21,005 bases of DNA, from the NCBI GenBank assembly GCA_913056285.1, contig CAJXNE010000014.1, positions 1 through 21,005 on the forward strand, written 5' to 3'. Position 1 is the stretch's first letter. The number at the start of each line of letters is the position of its first letter. This DNA comes from an uncultured Zetaproteobacteria bacterium (GTDB lineage: Bacteria > Pseudomonadota > Zetaproteobacteria > Mariprofundales > Mariprofundaceae). The translations under genes were made by a program, and so were the position numbers. Below, piece after piece: positions 13,641-21,005 of the stretch. The notes under the pieces are model-generated. The model made no database searches and was not told where the DNA came from. It was given only the letters and a program-made list of their open reading frames with translations.

Positions 13641-15161
13641 TCATTTGATCGCAACTGACATCAGGCCCAACAGACTGCCATCGGATTTCGGTTTGAAGCC
13701 TGACAGACGCGGGCCGGACACAGCAATCACCGGATCGTACCAGAGCGGGATATACACCATATCATCGTGCATCCGCCGTTGCACTCTGGCATACCACTGT
13801 TTGCGCTCCGCCTGCGTATTTGCTGCCGCTGCCTTATCCAGCCAGTTATCCACCTGTGCATTGGCGTAGCGCCCACGGTTGGCGCCTTTGGGCGGCCACA
13901 TCGATGAGTGCAGAATCCAGCGATAAATGTCCGGATCGGCAATGCCCACCCAGGCCAGTGAAAACACCTGAAAATCGCCGCGCTTGATGCGTGCGTAAAA
14001 ACCACCCCACTCCAGCGATTCAATCGATACCTTCACGCCAATCCTTTCCCACATGGCGGCAATCGCCGTGGTTAATCTTAAACGGGTCGGGTCGGTGCTG
14101 GTTCGGTAATTGATGCTGAACCGCACGCCATCTTTACCGCGCGGAAATCCGGCTTTATCCAGCAGTTCTTCGGCAACAACCGGATCGAAGGGAATAACAG
14201 GCAGCAGCGCTGCGGCCCAGTGGCCGGGCGTCAACACCGTTTCGGCCAGTTGCGGCAGATCGGCAAACAGCGCTTTTTTCAATTTTTTTCGATCCAGCGC
14301 CAGCGCCAGCGCCCGACGTACGCGCACGTCTTTCAAAATTTCATCCTGCATATTCAGTCCGATGTATGCGAACGTGGTGGAGGGACGGGTTTGCATCTTC
14401 AATTGCGGCTGCGCCTTGATATAGGAAAGGAGTTGCGGCGGCAGATCATTCTGCACAAAATCCAGTTCACCGCGCGTCAGTTTCAACATTCGGGTGACAG
14501 GATCTTTGACACTGAAGAAGCGAATCGTTTGAACACCGGCTGGTGAATGGACCACGCGTTGCAGCGTCAGCGCGCTTTCTGTCCATGATCTGAGTTGAAA
14601 CGCGCCACAGCCAACGGTATTGCGCGCCTGATGCGGCTTGTGCGCCATGGATGCCGGCAGGATACCCAGATTCAAACGCGTCAGCAGCGAGGCATCCGGT
14701 TTGTTCAGATGAATCACGACAATTCGATCCTTTTCCACATCAACGGATTGAATCGATGCGAAACTCGCCTTCAACGGACTGGCCAGTTTCGCATCCAGCA
14801 CAGCGGACAAGGTAGCTGCAACGTCGCGCGCCGCCAGCACAGTCCCATCGGAAAAATGGATGTCAGATTTGAGATAAAAACGCCAGATCAGAGGAGAAGG
14901 ATGCACCCATCGTTCCGCCACATCGCCCTGCGCATTGAAATGTTCATCCAGCCGAATCAAGCCGCGATGCATCAGTTCCTGTACCCGCACTGAAGCCGCA
15001 TCGGTGGCAAAACGGGGATCGAGCGTAATCGGCATCTGAGCCAGCCCGACCCGCAACAAACCTGCCTCCTGCTGACTGGACTGACAGCCAAACAGTAATA
15101 CAAGCAGAGCCACAACCATCAGTCGATTCAAACCAATCAGTCGCGTCAATCCGGCTCCCAT
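13641..15161 (-). CDS. ABC transporter substrate-binding lipoprotein, family 5
   Basis: A 506-residue extracellular solute-binding protein of family 5 (the oligopeptide/nickel/heme group, as OppA, DppA and NikA). The N-terminus has a positively charged start, a hydrophobic stretch (about residues 14-24) and a lipobox LFGC with Cys at 26, so it should be a lipid-anchored periplasmic protein. Family landmarks include the DPRFATDAASVRVQELMHRG segment (residues about 48-67), WRFYLKSDIHFSDGTVLAARDV, and DVRVRRALALALDRKKL. The length is normal. The start overlaps the methyltransferase stop by 16 bases, and an ATGAG stretch upstream is a weak SD. No permease or ATPase gene is nearby, so it is an orphan binding protein whose transporter, if any, is elsewhere. 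Confidence 0.9.
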   Translation of the reverse strand: MGAGLTRLIGLNRLMVVALLVLLFGCQSSQQEAGLLRVGLAQMPITLDPRFATDAASVRVQELMHRGLIRLDEHFNAQGDVAERWVHPSPLIWRFYLKSDIHFSDGTVLAARDVAATLSAVLDAKLASPLKASFASIQSVDVEKDRIVVIHLNKPDASLLTRLNLGILPASMAHKPHQARNTVGCGAFQLRSWTESALTLQRVVHSPAGVQTIRFFSVKDPVTRMLKLTRGELDFVQNDLPPQLLSYIKAQPQLKMQTRPSTTFAYIGLNMQDEILKDVRVRRALALALDRKKLKKALFADLPQLAETVLTPGHWAAALLPVIPFDPVVAEELLDKAGFPRGKDGVRFSINYRTSTDPTRLRLTTAIAAMWERIGVKVSIESLEWGGFYARIKRGDFQVFSLAWVGIADPDIYRWILHSSMWPPKGANRGRYANAQVDNWLDKAAAANTQAERKQWYARVQRRMHDDMVYIPLWYDPVIAVSGPRLSGFKPKSDGSLLGLMSVAIK

Positions 15162-16462
15162 AAGCTCATCGTTTCCACATGACCGGCATAGGGAAATAAA
15201 TCCAGCGCCCGCAAAGCCTTGAGCCGATATCCCTGCTGTTTGAGTATCATACCATCACGCGCTCCCGCCGCCGCATCGCAGGAAATCATAATAATTTTCT
15301 TCGGCAGCAAACGTGACATAAGACTGCACACACGTTTGGCCCCTCGTCGGGGCGGATCGAGAATCAGCACATCCGCGCCAATATACGGCTCCAGATCAAA
15401 GGATTCGAACAGATTTGCAACCTCGAATGAGGCATTCAAACCGAGTTGTTTGGCATTTTTCGATGCCGCCCGCACACTGGCCGCATTCAATTCCGCGCCG
15501 TAAACATGCGCACCAGCTTTCCCACCAGTTTTCCCACCAATTTGCGAATCAGTTTGTGCGCCATTTTGCACATCCATTGTTGCGGCCAGCGGCAGCGATA
15601 GATTGCCAATGCCGCAAAACAGGTCGGCGATTCGGTTGACAGCCCCTGCCCAGTCCTGAATCTGCGCAATCAATTCCCGATTACCCTCATCCTGCCCCTG
15701 CACAAAATCATCCGGTCCGACAGCCAGCGATACATGCGTCCGCCCCGCCGGCAGCAGATCGTGAAAGGCTTGCACCGGCTTATGCAAAGGTCGGGTAATC
15801 TGCTGTTTATTGCGCCACCACCATTGCAAGGCCACGCTACCGATGTGATCGACCGGAATATTTTCCGGACAACGTTCCGCTTCCAGAATAACATGCATGC
15901 CATCATTGAGTTCGATGGCTTGGACGCTGTCGATTGCATCCGGATTCATGCCATCTTCTATAATGTGGCGAACGCCATTCAGAGCCGGACTAAGCACCAT
16001 GCAATCGGCATGCCGAACAGGTCGATGACTGGCTGGTGCATAAAAGCCGAGATAAAACCCCTGCTCATCCCGCCCGACAAACCAGCGCACACGGCGACGA
16101 TAACGTTGTCTGTTTACCTGAACCGGAGCCGGAGTCCAATCAATCTGTCCATCCATGCATGATTTGAAGGCATCGGATACCCAGTTCGATTTCACAATGG
16201 CCTGATGCTCTTGCGACACGAACTGCAAGGCGCAGCCACCGCATTCGTTAGCAACCGGACAGGGTGGCGTCACACGTTGCCGCGATGGCCGCTCGATTTC
16301 GATGATTTCACCACGCTGAACACCGCGCCGTTTACCCGACAGTTTCAATGTCAGTACATCGCCGGGCACCGCATTGGCCACCAACACAGATTCCCCATCC
16401 ACCCGAACCAGCGTTTCCCCTCCGGGCAGGATTTTCTCTGCATGTCCCATGCTTATCGTCAT
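15146..16462 (-). CDS. rlmD: 23S rRNA (uracil-5-)-methyltransferase, RlmD/TrmA family
   Basis: A 438-residue class I SAM methyltransferase. RlmD makes m5U1939 in 23S rRNA and uses an iron-sulfur cluster. The N-terminal TRAM RNA-binding domain covers about residues 5-60. A C-x5-C-x2-C set (CPVANECGGC, about 69-78) and a later Cys (HADCMVLSP) give the four cluster ligands. The SAM motif DLFCGIGNLSLPLA is at about 281. DPPRRGA follows, then the nucleophile Cys in MISCDAAAGARD (about 394) and HVETMSL at the end. I start at ATG 16462, 13 bases after the DUF748 stop, with GGTGA as SD; a longer frame to 16600 would overlap DUF748. A 12-bp repeat expands a loop after the SAM motif. RlmC/TrmA relatives lack this cysteine set, so RlmD is likely but not certain. 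Confidence 0.9.
   Translation of the reverse strand: MTISMGHAEKILPGGETLVRVDGESVLVANAVPGDVLTLKLSGKRRGVQRGEIIEIERPSRQRVTPPCPVANECGGCALQFVSQEHQAIVKSNWVSDAFKSCMDGQIDWTPAPVQVNRQRYRRRVRWFVGRDEQGFYLGFYAPASHRPVRHADCMVLSPALNGVRHIIEDGMNPDAIDSVQAIELNDGMHVILEAERCPENIPVDHIGSVALQWWWRNKQQITRPLHKPVQAFHDLLPAGRTHVSLAVGPDDFVQGQDEGNRELIAQIQDWAGAVNRIADLFCGIGNLSLPLAATMDVQNGAQTDSQIGGKTGGKAGAHVYGAELNAASVRAASKNAKQLGLNASFEVANLFESFDLEPYIGADVLILDPPRRGAKRVCSLMSRLLPKKIIMISCDAAAGARDGMILKQQGYRLKALRALDLFPYAGHVETMSLWEPD
15511..15570 (-). repeat. Degenerate 12-bp tandem repeat inside the methyltransferase gene
   Basis: About five degenerate 12-base units, the first two nearly identical (CACCAGCTTTCC, CACCAGTTTTCC), encode a Gly/Lys/Gln-rich loop read as NGAQ-TDSQ-IGGK-TGGK-AGAH between the SAM motif and the next strand. 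The unit keeps the frame, so copy number can vary without breaking the enzyme. Confidence 0.7.
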
Positions 16463-16475
16463 CGTGTCACCAACG

Positions 16476-19433
16476 CTAATAATCGAGCAGCAGTTCAACT
16501 CTGGGTTGTGCTTGCTGCTTCGCCTCATCAATGCCGGGGTGACAATTAAACACTTTTTTACCAGCGATACCGAGGTTGCGCAATGCAGCCACGACCACAT
16601 CTGAACGCTGCTGCGCCAGTTTCAATAATTGCTCATCATCCAGTGCAGGCTCAGCCACATAGGCTGGTTCAGTTTGCCCCACTTCTGTTTTCATCACTTC
16701 TGTTTTCTTCACTTCTTTTTTCTTCATTTCCGTCTCCGGAGCCGGTTGCATAATCATCTCGGCTTCAATCCGCGTTGCAATTCCGCAAACCTGCAAACGA
16801 AAATCCTTTTTCTTCATCATCGTGGCGATCTTGGCAATATAGTCGCTCATTTGCGATGTCAGATCGACTCCCCGCTCGGCAAATTCGACAGGCGTCAACT
16901 TCGGTTTGGCTGCATTTTTAATCATACCACTGGCAACATCGGCAACCAGAATGATGCTGCCGTAAGGCTGCAATGCCAGCGCTGCATAGGTCAGAGCCCC
17001 CGTCTTCAACGAGGCCAGCAGCGCTTTATTAATGATATGACTCAAATTGATGTCCGGATCATCCAGCGGACCACTGACAGGCACATTCAGAGTAACATCG
17101 CCTCGATCATCCAGTAACATATCCAGCGCCATATCAACCGACATACCTCCGGCCAGACTGATCTCCGGCCCGGCTTGATGCGCATGCTGTGAATCATCCA
17201 GCGCCAGTTTACGAATCAGCACCTTGTTTTTTGAATCAATCGTGTTGTTATGAATGCTGATATTGCTATCCAGATTCAACTGCCCGGTTTTGATCGGCTT
17301 GCCCAGATCGGCTTCGACATAACCGGACAGACGCGGCAAATCATAGTTTTTTAGTACAAGATGCATATTGGTGCGCAGTTGTTTGCCTGCTGCAACGTTC
17401 GTTTTCCCTTTCATGCTCAATGCACCCGATTTACCCAGTTTCATCTGCACATCCAGTTTACCGCGCTGCCTGCCGGAACTGTCCAGCGGCGCAAAACGGA
17501 ATTGTTCGATCTGCATCGTGGTTGCCAGGGGCGGGGTCACCGATTCGTCGTGCAGCTCAATCCTGCTGCCCGCACCAAGCACCACTGTATCGATAACAAG
17601 CTGCGATTTTTTCGCATCAGAACCCGACTTTGAACTTAAACCCGGCTCATTGACCGAATGCTGTAGCTCCATCCTTTTTTGTTCCGGTATTTCCGGCTTC
17701 TTCCTGGTCATCCCTGCCGGTAACAGCCAGCCACTTTTTTGCTTCACCAGGTGCGCTTGTAATTGATCGACAAGCAACTGTTTCGCATGATATGCGCCGC
17801 CTTTTTCCAACCTCGCCTGGCGAACCTGAATCCGGCCGATAGAACCCAGTGATATGGTCTTATCAGCAGGCAGCTGAACCCCCTCCAGCGTCAACGATTC
17901 AAAACTGCCGGCCTCAGACCCGTTCATGGTCAATGCCTGCAAACTGGCATTGTCGAATGCAGCCAGCCGTTGCTTATCATCCGGCTTTGATTGATTCGGT
18001 ACAAGCAGATCGGCCTTGTGTATCGCCAGTGCTTTCAAATGCATCGATTTGCCGGGACGAATGGTAAGTTTGGCCAGTTTAGCACCTTCCAGACGTAAAC
18101 TATGATTGTCCGGGCTCCATGCTTCGGCCTGCAAGTCGTTCAGGCTGAGTTGGGCCAGAGCGACACTGGCATCCAGACCGACATCCAGCCCGGCAAGATT
18201 GATTTTTTTCAGGCTTACATTGCCACGATCACCTGTCGCATGTTTCAAATCCGTATGTTTCAAATCCGCATGTTTCAAATCAGTATGTTTCAAATCCGTA
18301 TGTTTGAAATCAATCTGTTTCACACCCAGCGATTTGATACGGATATGGCGTATAGCAGATTTGGCTGATTGACTCACCGAAGGTGACGCAATATCGGCCA
18401 TATCTGTTTGCGCAATGAACAAAGACTGACGATTGCCGTCAATGTCTTTGGCGCTGAATTGTTGCAGAGCAAGCTTCGCCACAGCAATATCACCATCCAA
18501 ACCGATATCCAGTCCGCCGATTTGCATGCCCGCCAAATCCACATCACCCTGCCCGTTAAGCGCATGCTGGATGCGGAGCTTTTTCAAACCTGTCGATTTT
18601 ACGTGGATACGATTCTTGTCGGCCAGTGCAATACCATCGAATACCAATTCGGATACGTGAATCTGTCGTTTATCATGCTTGTCCTGAAGCTCCAGCCCCT
18701 GCAAGGCAAGCGACATCTGTTTTGTCTGGAGTGAGGCAAGAATATCATTGTGATGCATCGAGAAGGTAATTTCAGCCGCCATTGTTACACCGGCAAGCCT
18801 GACATGGTAGCCAAAACCGGAGAAAATCGTATCGCCTATCTCGATATGATTCACCATCTTCTGTTGCTGCTTGTGAAGAGCCGAGAGCGACAAATGCAAT
18901 GATTTTACCGGTAATGAGCAGGCGAACAAAGCGGTTTTTACTTGCACGTTCACCGTATCCAGAACCAGATCATCGACCACAACCAGCCACGGACTTTCCT
19001 GTTCGCCAGGCTTGGCATCTGCGTCTGCTGATGCACCCGAAGCAGCATGGATGCCCGCCACCTGCCATAAGCCCTGCTGCTGCAGCACATGTAGATTCGA
19101 TTTGCTAAGTTTCAGGGTGCGGATATGGACAATATGATGCCATAACGACAACCAATCGAAATCGACACTCAAATGATCAATATTTAAGCCATCACCTGAT
19201 TTCAGGCCTTCAACAAGCGCTTCGCCGGTGAACAGGTTCAGATCAACATTTGCTATGCGCGCATCATCCACGCCGTGCTGCTGCAACCATGATACAGCGC
19301 CTTTCTCAATGGCATAAGGCAATAGCGATAGCAGTCCGCCAATAAAGACGAAAATCAGTGACGCAACAATCAGAAACCTGCGCAGGCGGGATCGGCCTGC
19401 ACCAGAATCATTGCATGCGCCCTCTACCTCCAT
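16476..19433 (-). CDS. DUF748/AsmA-like envelope protein with internal repeats
   Basis: A 985-residue protein of the DUF748 type, related to the AsmA-like proteins that span the periplasm. A basic N-terminus and one membrane helix (about residues 20-41, FLIVASLIFVFIGGLL and beyond) would anchor it in the inner membrane with the long beta-rich body outside. Typical sections are the VDLNLFTGEALVEGLK repeat-like strands near the N-terminus and a C-terminal region with VNVPVSGPLDDPDINLSHII, the usual DUF748 wording. The far C-terminus (about 925-985, QLLKLAQQRSDVVVAALRNLG) resembles the end of DUF748/OmpA-type proteins. Two 15-bp tandem arrays lie inside: TDLKH repeats (about residues 369-396) and KKTEV repeats (about 903-918). 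It starts 11 bases after the phoH stop. Function is not established; AsmA relatives move phospholipids between membranes. Confidence 0.85.
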   Translation of the reverse strand: MEVEGACNDSGAGRSRLRRFLIVASLIFVFIGGLLSLLPYAIEKGAVSWLQQHGVDDARIANVDLNLFTGEALVEGLKSGDGLNIDHLSVDFDWLSLWHHIVHIRTLKLSKSNLHVLQQQGLWQVAGIHAASGASADADAKPGEQESPWLVVVDDLVLDTVNVQVKTALFACSLPVKSLHLSLSALHKQQQKMVNHIEIGDTIFSGFGYHVRLAGVTMAAEITFSMHHNDILASLQTKQMSLALQGLELQDKHDKRQIHVSELVFDGIALADKNRIHVKSTGLKKLRIQHALNGQGDVDLAGMQIGGLDIGLDGDIAVAKLALQQFSAKDIDGNRQSLFIAQTDMADIASPSVSQSAKSAIRHIRIKSLGVKQIDFKHTDLKHTDLKHADLKHTDLKHATGDRGNVSLKKINLAGLDVGLDASVALAQLSLNDLQAEAWSPDNHSLRLEGAKLAKLTIRPGKSMHLKALAIHKADLLVPNQSKPDDKQRLAAFDNASLQALTMNGSEAGSFESLTLEGVQLPADKTISLGSIGRIQVRQARLEKGGAYHAKQLLVDQLQAHLVKQKSGWLLPAGMTRKKPEIPEQKRMELQHSVNEPGLSSKSGSDAKKSQLVIDTVVLGAGSRIELHDESVTPPLATTMQIEQFRFAPLDSSGRQRGKLDVQMKLGKSGALSMKGKTNVAAGKQLRTNMHLVLKNYDLPRLSGYVEADLGKPIKTGQLNLDSNISIHNNTIDSKNKVLIRKLALDDSQHAHQAGPEISLAGGMSVDMALDMLLDDRGDVTLNVPVSGPLDDPDINLSHIINKALLASLKTGALTYAALALQPYGSIILVADVASGMIKNAAKPKLTPVEFAERGVDLTSQMSDYIAKIATMMKKKDFRLQVCGIATRIEAEMIMQPAPETEMKKKEVKKTEVMKTEVGQTEPAYVAEPALDDEQLLKLAQQRSDVVVAALRNLGIAGKKVFNCHPGIDEAKQQAQPRVELLLDY
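16681..16725 (-). repeat. 15-bp tandem repeat encoding KKTEV-type pentapeptides
   Basis: Three units (ACTTCTGTTTTCATC, ACTTCTGTTTTCTTC, ACTTCTTTTTTCTTC on the plus strand) encode M-K-T-E-V, K-K-T-E-V and K-K-K-E-V in the DUF748 protein. The stretch is Lys/Glu-rich and probably a flexible or coiled linker before the C-terminal domain. Confidence 0.8.
18240..18329 (-). repeat. 15-bp tandem repeat encoding T-D-L-K-H pentapeptides
   Basis: Five units starting ATGTTTCAAATC on the plus strand at 18240, 18255, 18270, 18285 and 18300, with a degraded sixth to 18329. Each encodes (T/A/F)-D-(L/F)-K-H in the DUF748 protein. Identity between neighbouring units is very high at DNA level, which points to recent expansion. 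The period resembles pentapeptide repeats (A-x-L-x-x) in form, but only a few units are present. Confidence 0.88.
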
Positions 19434-19444
19434 CGGGGAATCGC

Positions 19445-20827
19445 TTACAATACCTCAACTGCCCTGGCGGCAAGCCGGGAACGTTCGCTGGCTTTCAGGG
19501 CGATATGACCGCCATGTTCCCAACCGGCAAAGGCAGACACCGCCTGCGTCAAGCCATTGGTGTTAGCGGTCAGGTAAGGTGTATCGATCTGGGCATTGTT
19601 GCCGAGTATGACCAGCTTGGAATCTTCGCCCATGCGCGTGACCAGCGTTTTCATCTGATGCGGCGTCAAATTCTGAGCCTCATCAACAATCAACCACGTT
19701 TTGGTGAACGTGCGACCGCGCGCATAAGATAATGCTGCAATCTCGATACGATGCTGACCGAGAATATCGGAAATATTCTGCGCCTCATCACCCAGCAGAA
19801 TCGACAGATTATCGGTAATCGCACCCATCCACGGCTCCAGCTTTTCACGCTCGCTACCGGGCAGAAATCCGATATCCTGACCCATCGGCACAGTAGCGCG
19901 CGTAACCAGAATCTTTTCGTACAAACCCATATCCAGCGTCTGGTGCAGGCCGGCCGCCAGGGCCAGCAGCGTTTTTCCGGAACCGGCCAACCCCATCATG
20001 GCGACCAAATCCAGATCAGCGTCCATGAGCAGATTCATGGCCATATTCTGTTCCAGATTAAGAGCCTGAATGCCCCAAATGGCATGGCGCTCATGCCGGT
20101 AGGAGGTGATATCCTGCAAATGCACCCGGCGCTCATCATCAATCGCAGCACAGCGCATGGCCACTTCGCGCTCACCGGGCAGGATAACAAATGAATTCAT
20201 GTACGGCAGTTCCATTTCATCCGGCCATGTCACCACAAAATGATTGCCGTGATCATGCTCAGGCACCTCAATATCGGTGGCCATGGTTTCCCATGTGGCA
20301 AGATCGAGCCGCACCTTGCCGCTAGGTAGCACCGACAAATCGCTGACCACGCGATCAGAACGGTAATCCTCTGTTTTCAGACCCAGCGCGCGCGCCTTGA
20401 TACGCAGGTTGATATCTTTGGACACCAGAATGACATGGCGATCAGGGTGTTCCTGTTGCATGGACAGAGACACAGCAATAATACGGTTGTCGCCGCTACC
20501 ATTGGCCAAAGAATCAGGCAGCACATCAAGGGAGCGATGATTGAGTTCAAAAAACAGCCTGCCGCCACCGGGCAAAGGGCAGCCGAGTGATAAATCATCG
20601 CAATCCAGGCTCAGCTCATCGAGTTGTCGTGATGCTTCGCGCACATTGCGCGCCAGTTCATCAAAGCCTTTCTTCACCTTATCCATTTCTTCCAGCACCA
20701 CAATCGGCAGAATCACATCATGCTCATCAAAGTGCTGTAAAGAGCTCGGATCATGAATAATGACATTGGTGTCCAGAATATAAATCTTACGCTGCTGTTC
20801 GTCGGTCAAAACATTCCCCCTGTGCAT
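19445..20827 (-). CDS. phoH: PhoH-family protein with N-terminal PIN domain
   Basis: A 460-residue PhoH2-type protein: a PIN ribonuclease domain followed by a PhoH ATPase. The PIN part (about residues 10-150) has YILDTNVIIHDP, conserved acidic residues in VLEEMDKVK and a DIN segment near VSKDINLRIKA. The PhoH part (about 245-455) has Walker A GLAGSGKT (about 281) and Walker B WLIVDEAQNLT (about 379), then LGNNAQIDTPYL. Such proteins couple RNA unwinding to cleavage; the physiological role is not settled. ATG 20827 has no SD. A TTG at 20809 preceded by AGGGGG six bases upstream is a serious alternative and would remove six residues. It is the first gene of a tight run (phoH, DUF748, rlmD, binding lipoprotein, VOC) whose gaps are 11-13 bases or overlaps. 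Confidence 0.93.
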   Translation of the reverse strand: MHRGNVLTDEQQRKIYILDTNVIIHDPSSLQHFDEHDVILPIVVLEEMDKVKKGFDELARNVREASRQLDELSLDCDDLSLGCPLPGGGRLFFELNHRSLDVLPDSLANGSGDNRIIAVSLSMQQEHPDRHVILVSKDINLRIKARALGLKTEDYRSDRVVSDLSVLPSGKVRLDLATWETMATDIEVPEHDHGNHFVVTWPDEMELPYMNSFVILPGEREVAMRCAAIDDERRVHLQDITSYRHERHAIWGIQALNLEQNMAMNLLMDADLDLVAMMGLAGSGKTLLALAAGLHQTLDMGLYEKILVTRATVPMGQDIGFLPGSEREKLEPWMGAITDNLSILLGDEAQNISDILGQHRIEIAALSYARGRTFTKTWLIVDEAQNLTPHQMKTLVTRMGEDSKLVILGNNAQIDTPYLTANTNGLTQAVSAFAGWEHGGHIALKASERSRLAARAVEVL

Positions 20828-20910
20828 TGTATATACTGATTGAAACAGACAATGCATATCATGCCACAAGCTGAGAAGTTGTCATACCTTCAATTGTTGT
20901 CGAATGGTGC

Positions 20911-20938
20911 TTGACAGCCGACTTTCCCTCGGCATTAT
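20911..20938 (+). promoter_or_regulatory. Sigma-70 promoter of the tRNA-Gly gene
   Basis: TTGACA at 20911-20916 is a perfect -35. CATTAT at 20933-20938 (16-base spacer) is the best -10, with 4 of 6 matches. A GC-rich discriminator (TCGCCTCG) follows, a feature of stringently controlled stable-RNA promoters. The tRNA begins 12 bases further on. Confidence 0.7.
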
Positions 20939-20950
20939 TCGCCTCGTTCT

Positions 20951-21005
20951 GCGGGTATAGCTCAGTTGGTAGAGCGCGACCTTGCCAAGGTCGAGGTCAC
21001 CGGTT
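20951..21005 (+). tRNA. tRNA-Gly(GCC), 3' end outside window
   Basis: The first 55 bases of a tRNA. The acceptor strand starts GCGGGTA, the D-arm is GCTC-AGTTGGTA-GAGC, the anticodon stem is CGACC/GGTCG and the loop TTGCCAA carries GCC at 20984-20986, so it reads GGC and GGU glycine codons. The first half of the T-arm (ACCGG, TT) is visible; the rest is beyond the edge. Confidence 0.95.

Noticed and set aside
16463..16600. N-terminal extension of the methyltransferase
   Set aside because: It would overlap the DUF748 coding sequence by over 120 bases and adds no domain. ATG 16462 with GGTGA upstream fits the TRAM domain start.
18240..18329. 15-bp repeats as a CRISPR array
   Set aside because: The units are contiguous with no spacers, and they keep one reading frame inside a long coding sequence.

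Overview
The window looks like chromosomal DNA from a Gram-negative, flagellated proteobacterium. It encodes a lipoprotein signal, an AsmA-like envelope protein, a flagellar filament cluster with sigma-28 type promoters, and housekeeping genes of proteobacterial type. From memory the gene set would fit a Zetaproteobacterium such as Mariprofundus, but this is an impression and was not tested. Most genes are moderately GC-rich; 9268-10743 and about 11780-11890 are visibly AT-richer.

Layout. (1) 1-4079: the 3' end of uvrC (+), a Rep/UvrD-family helicase (-), and a phosphomannomutase/phosphoglucomutase (+) that starts at TTG behind a good Shine-Dalgarno (SD) sequence. (2) 4105-9104, minus strand: the filament cluster flagellin, flaG, fliD, fliS and a FliT-like gene. 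Flagellin is preceded by a near-consensus sigma-28 promoter and followed by a strong stem-loop. fliD is broken by a single-frame shift at about 7009; both halves are otherwise intact. (3) 9268-11896: an AT-rich gene for a protein with TPRs followed by an SGNH-hydrolase-like domain; a 526-base gap; a small gene (11270-11590) with its own near-perfect sigma-28 promoter and a leader rich in CsrA-like GGA motifs; then a decayed C-terminal piece of an AAA ATPase of the DUF4143 type. (4) 11897-13021: mnmA. (5) 13210-20827, minus strand: a tightly packed run, probably one operon: phoH-like, a DUF748/AsmA-like gene, a RlmD-type rRNA methyltransferase, a family 5 solute-binding lipoprotein and a VOC/glyoxalase-fold protein. 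(6) 20951 to the end: a tRNA-Gly(GCC) cut by the window edge, with a sigma-70 promoter.

How it fits together. The flagellin, FlaG, FliD, FliS and FliT-like products build and chaperone the filament. The small gene at 11270 carries the same promoter type as flagellin, so it probably belongs to the late flagellar regulon. The TPR-SGNH gene next to flagellin may act on a surface glycan, but nothing here proves that. The remaining genes serve DNA repair, tRNA and rRNA modification, sugar-phosphate metabolism and the envelope.

The window also holds several short tandem repeats: two 15-bp arrays inside the DUF748 gene, a 12-bp array inside the methyltransferase, and a pentanucleotide array plus an inverted CACGAAT element upstream of mnmA. 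The least explained items are the TPR-SGNH protein, the small sigma-28 gene with its leader, and the fliD frameshift.
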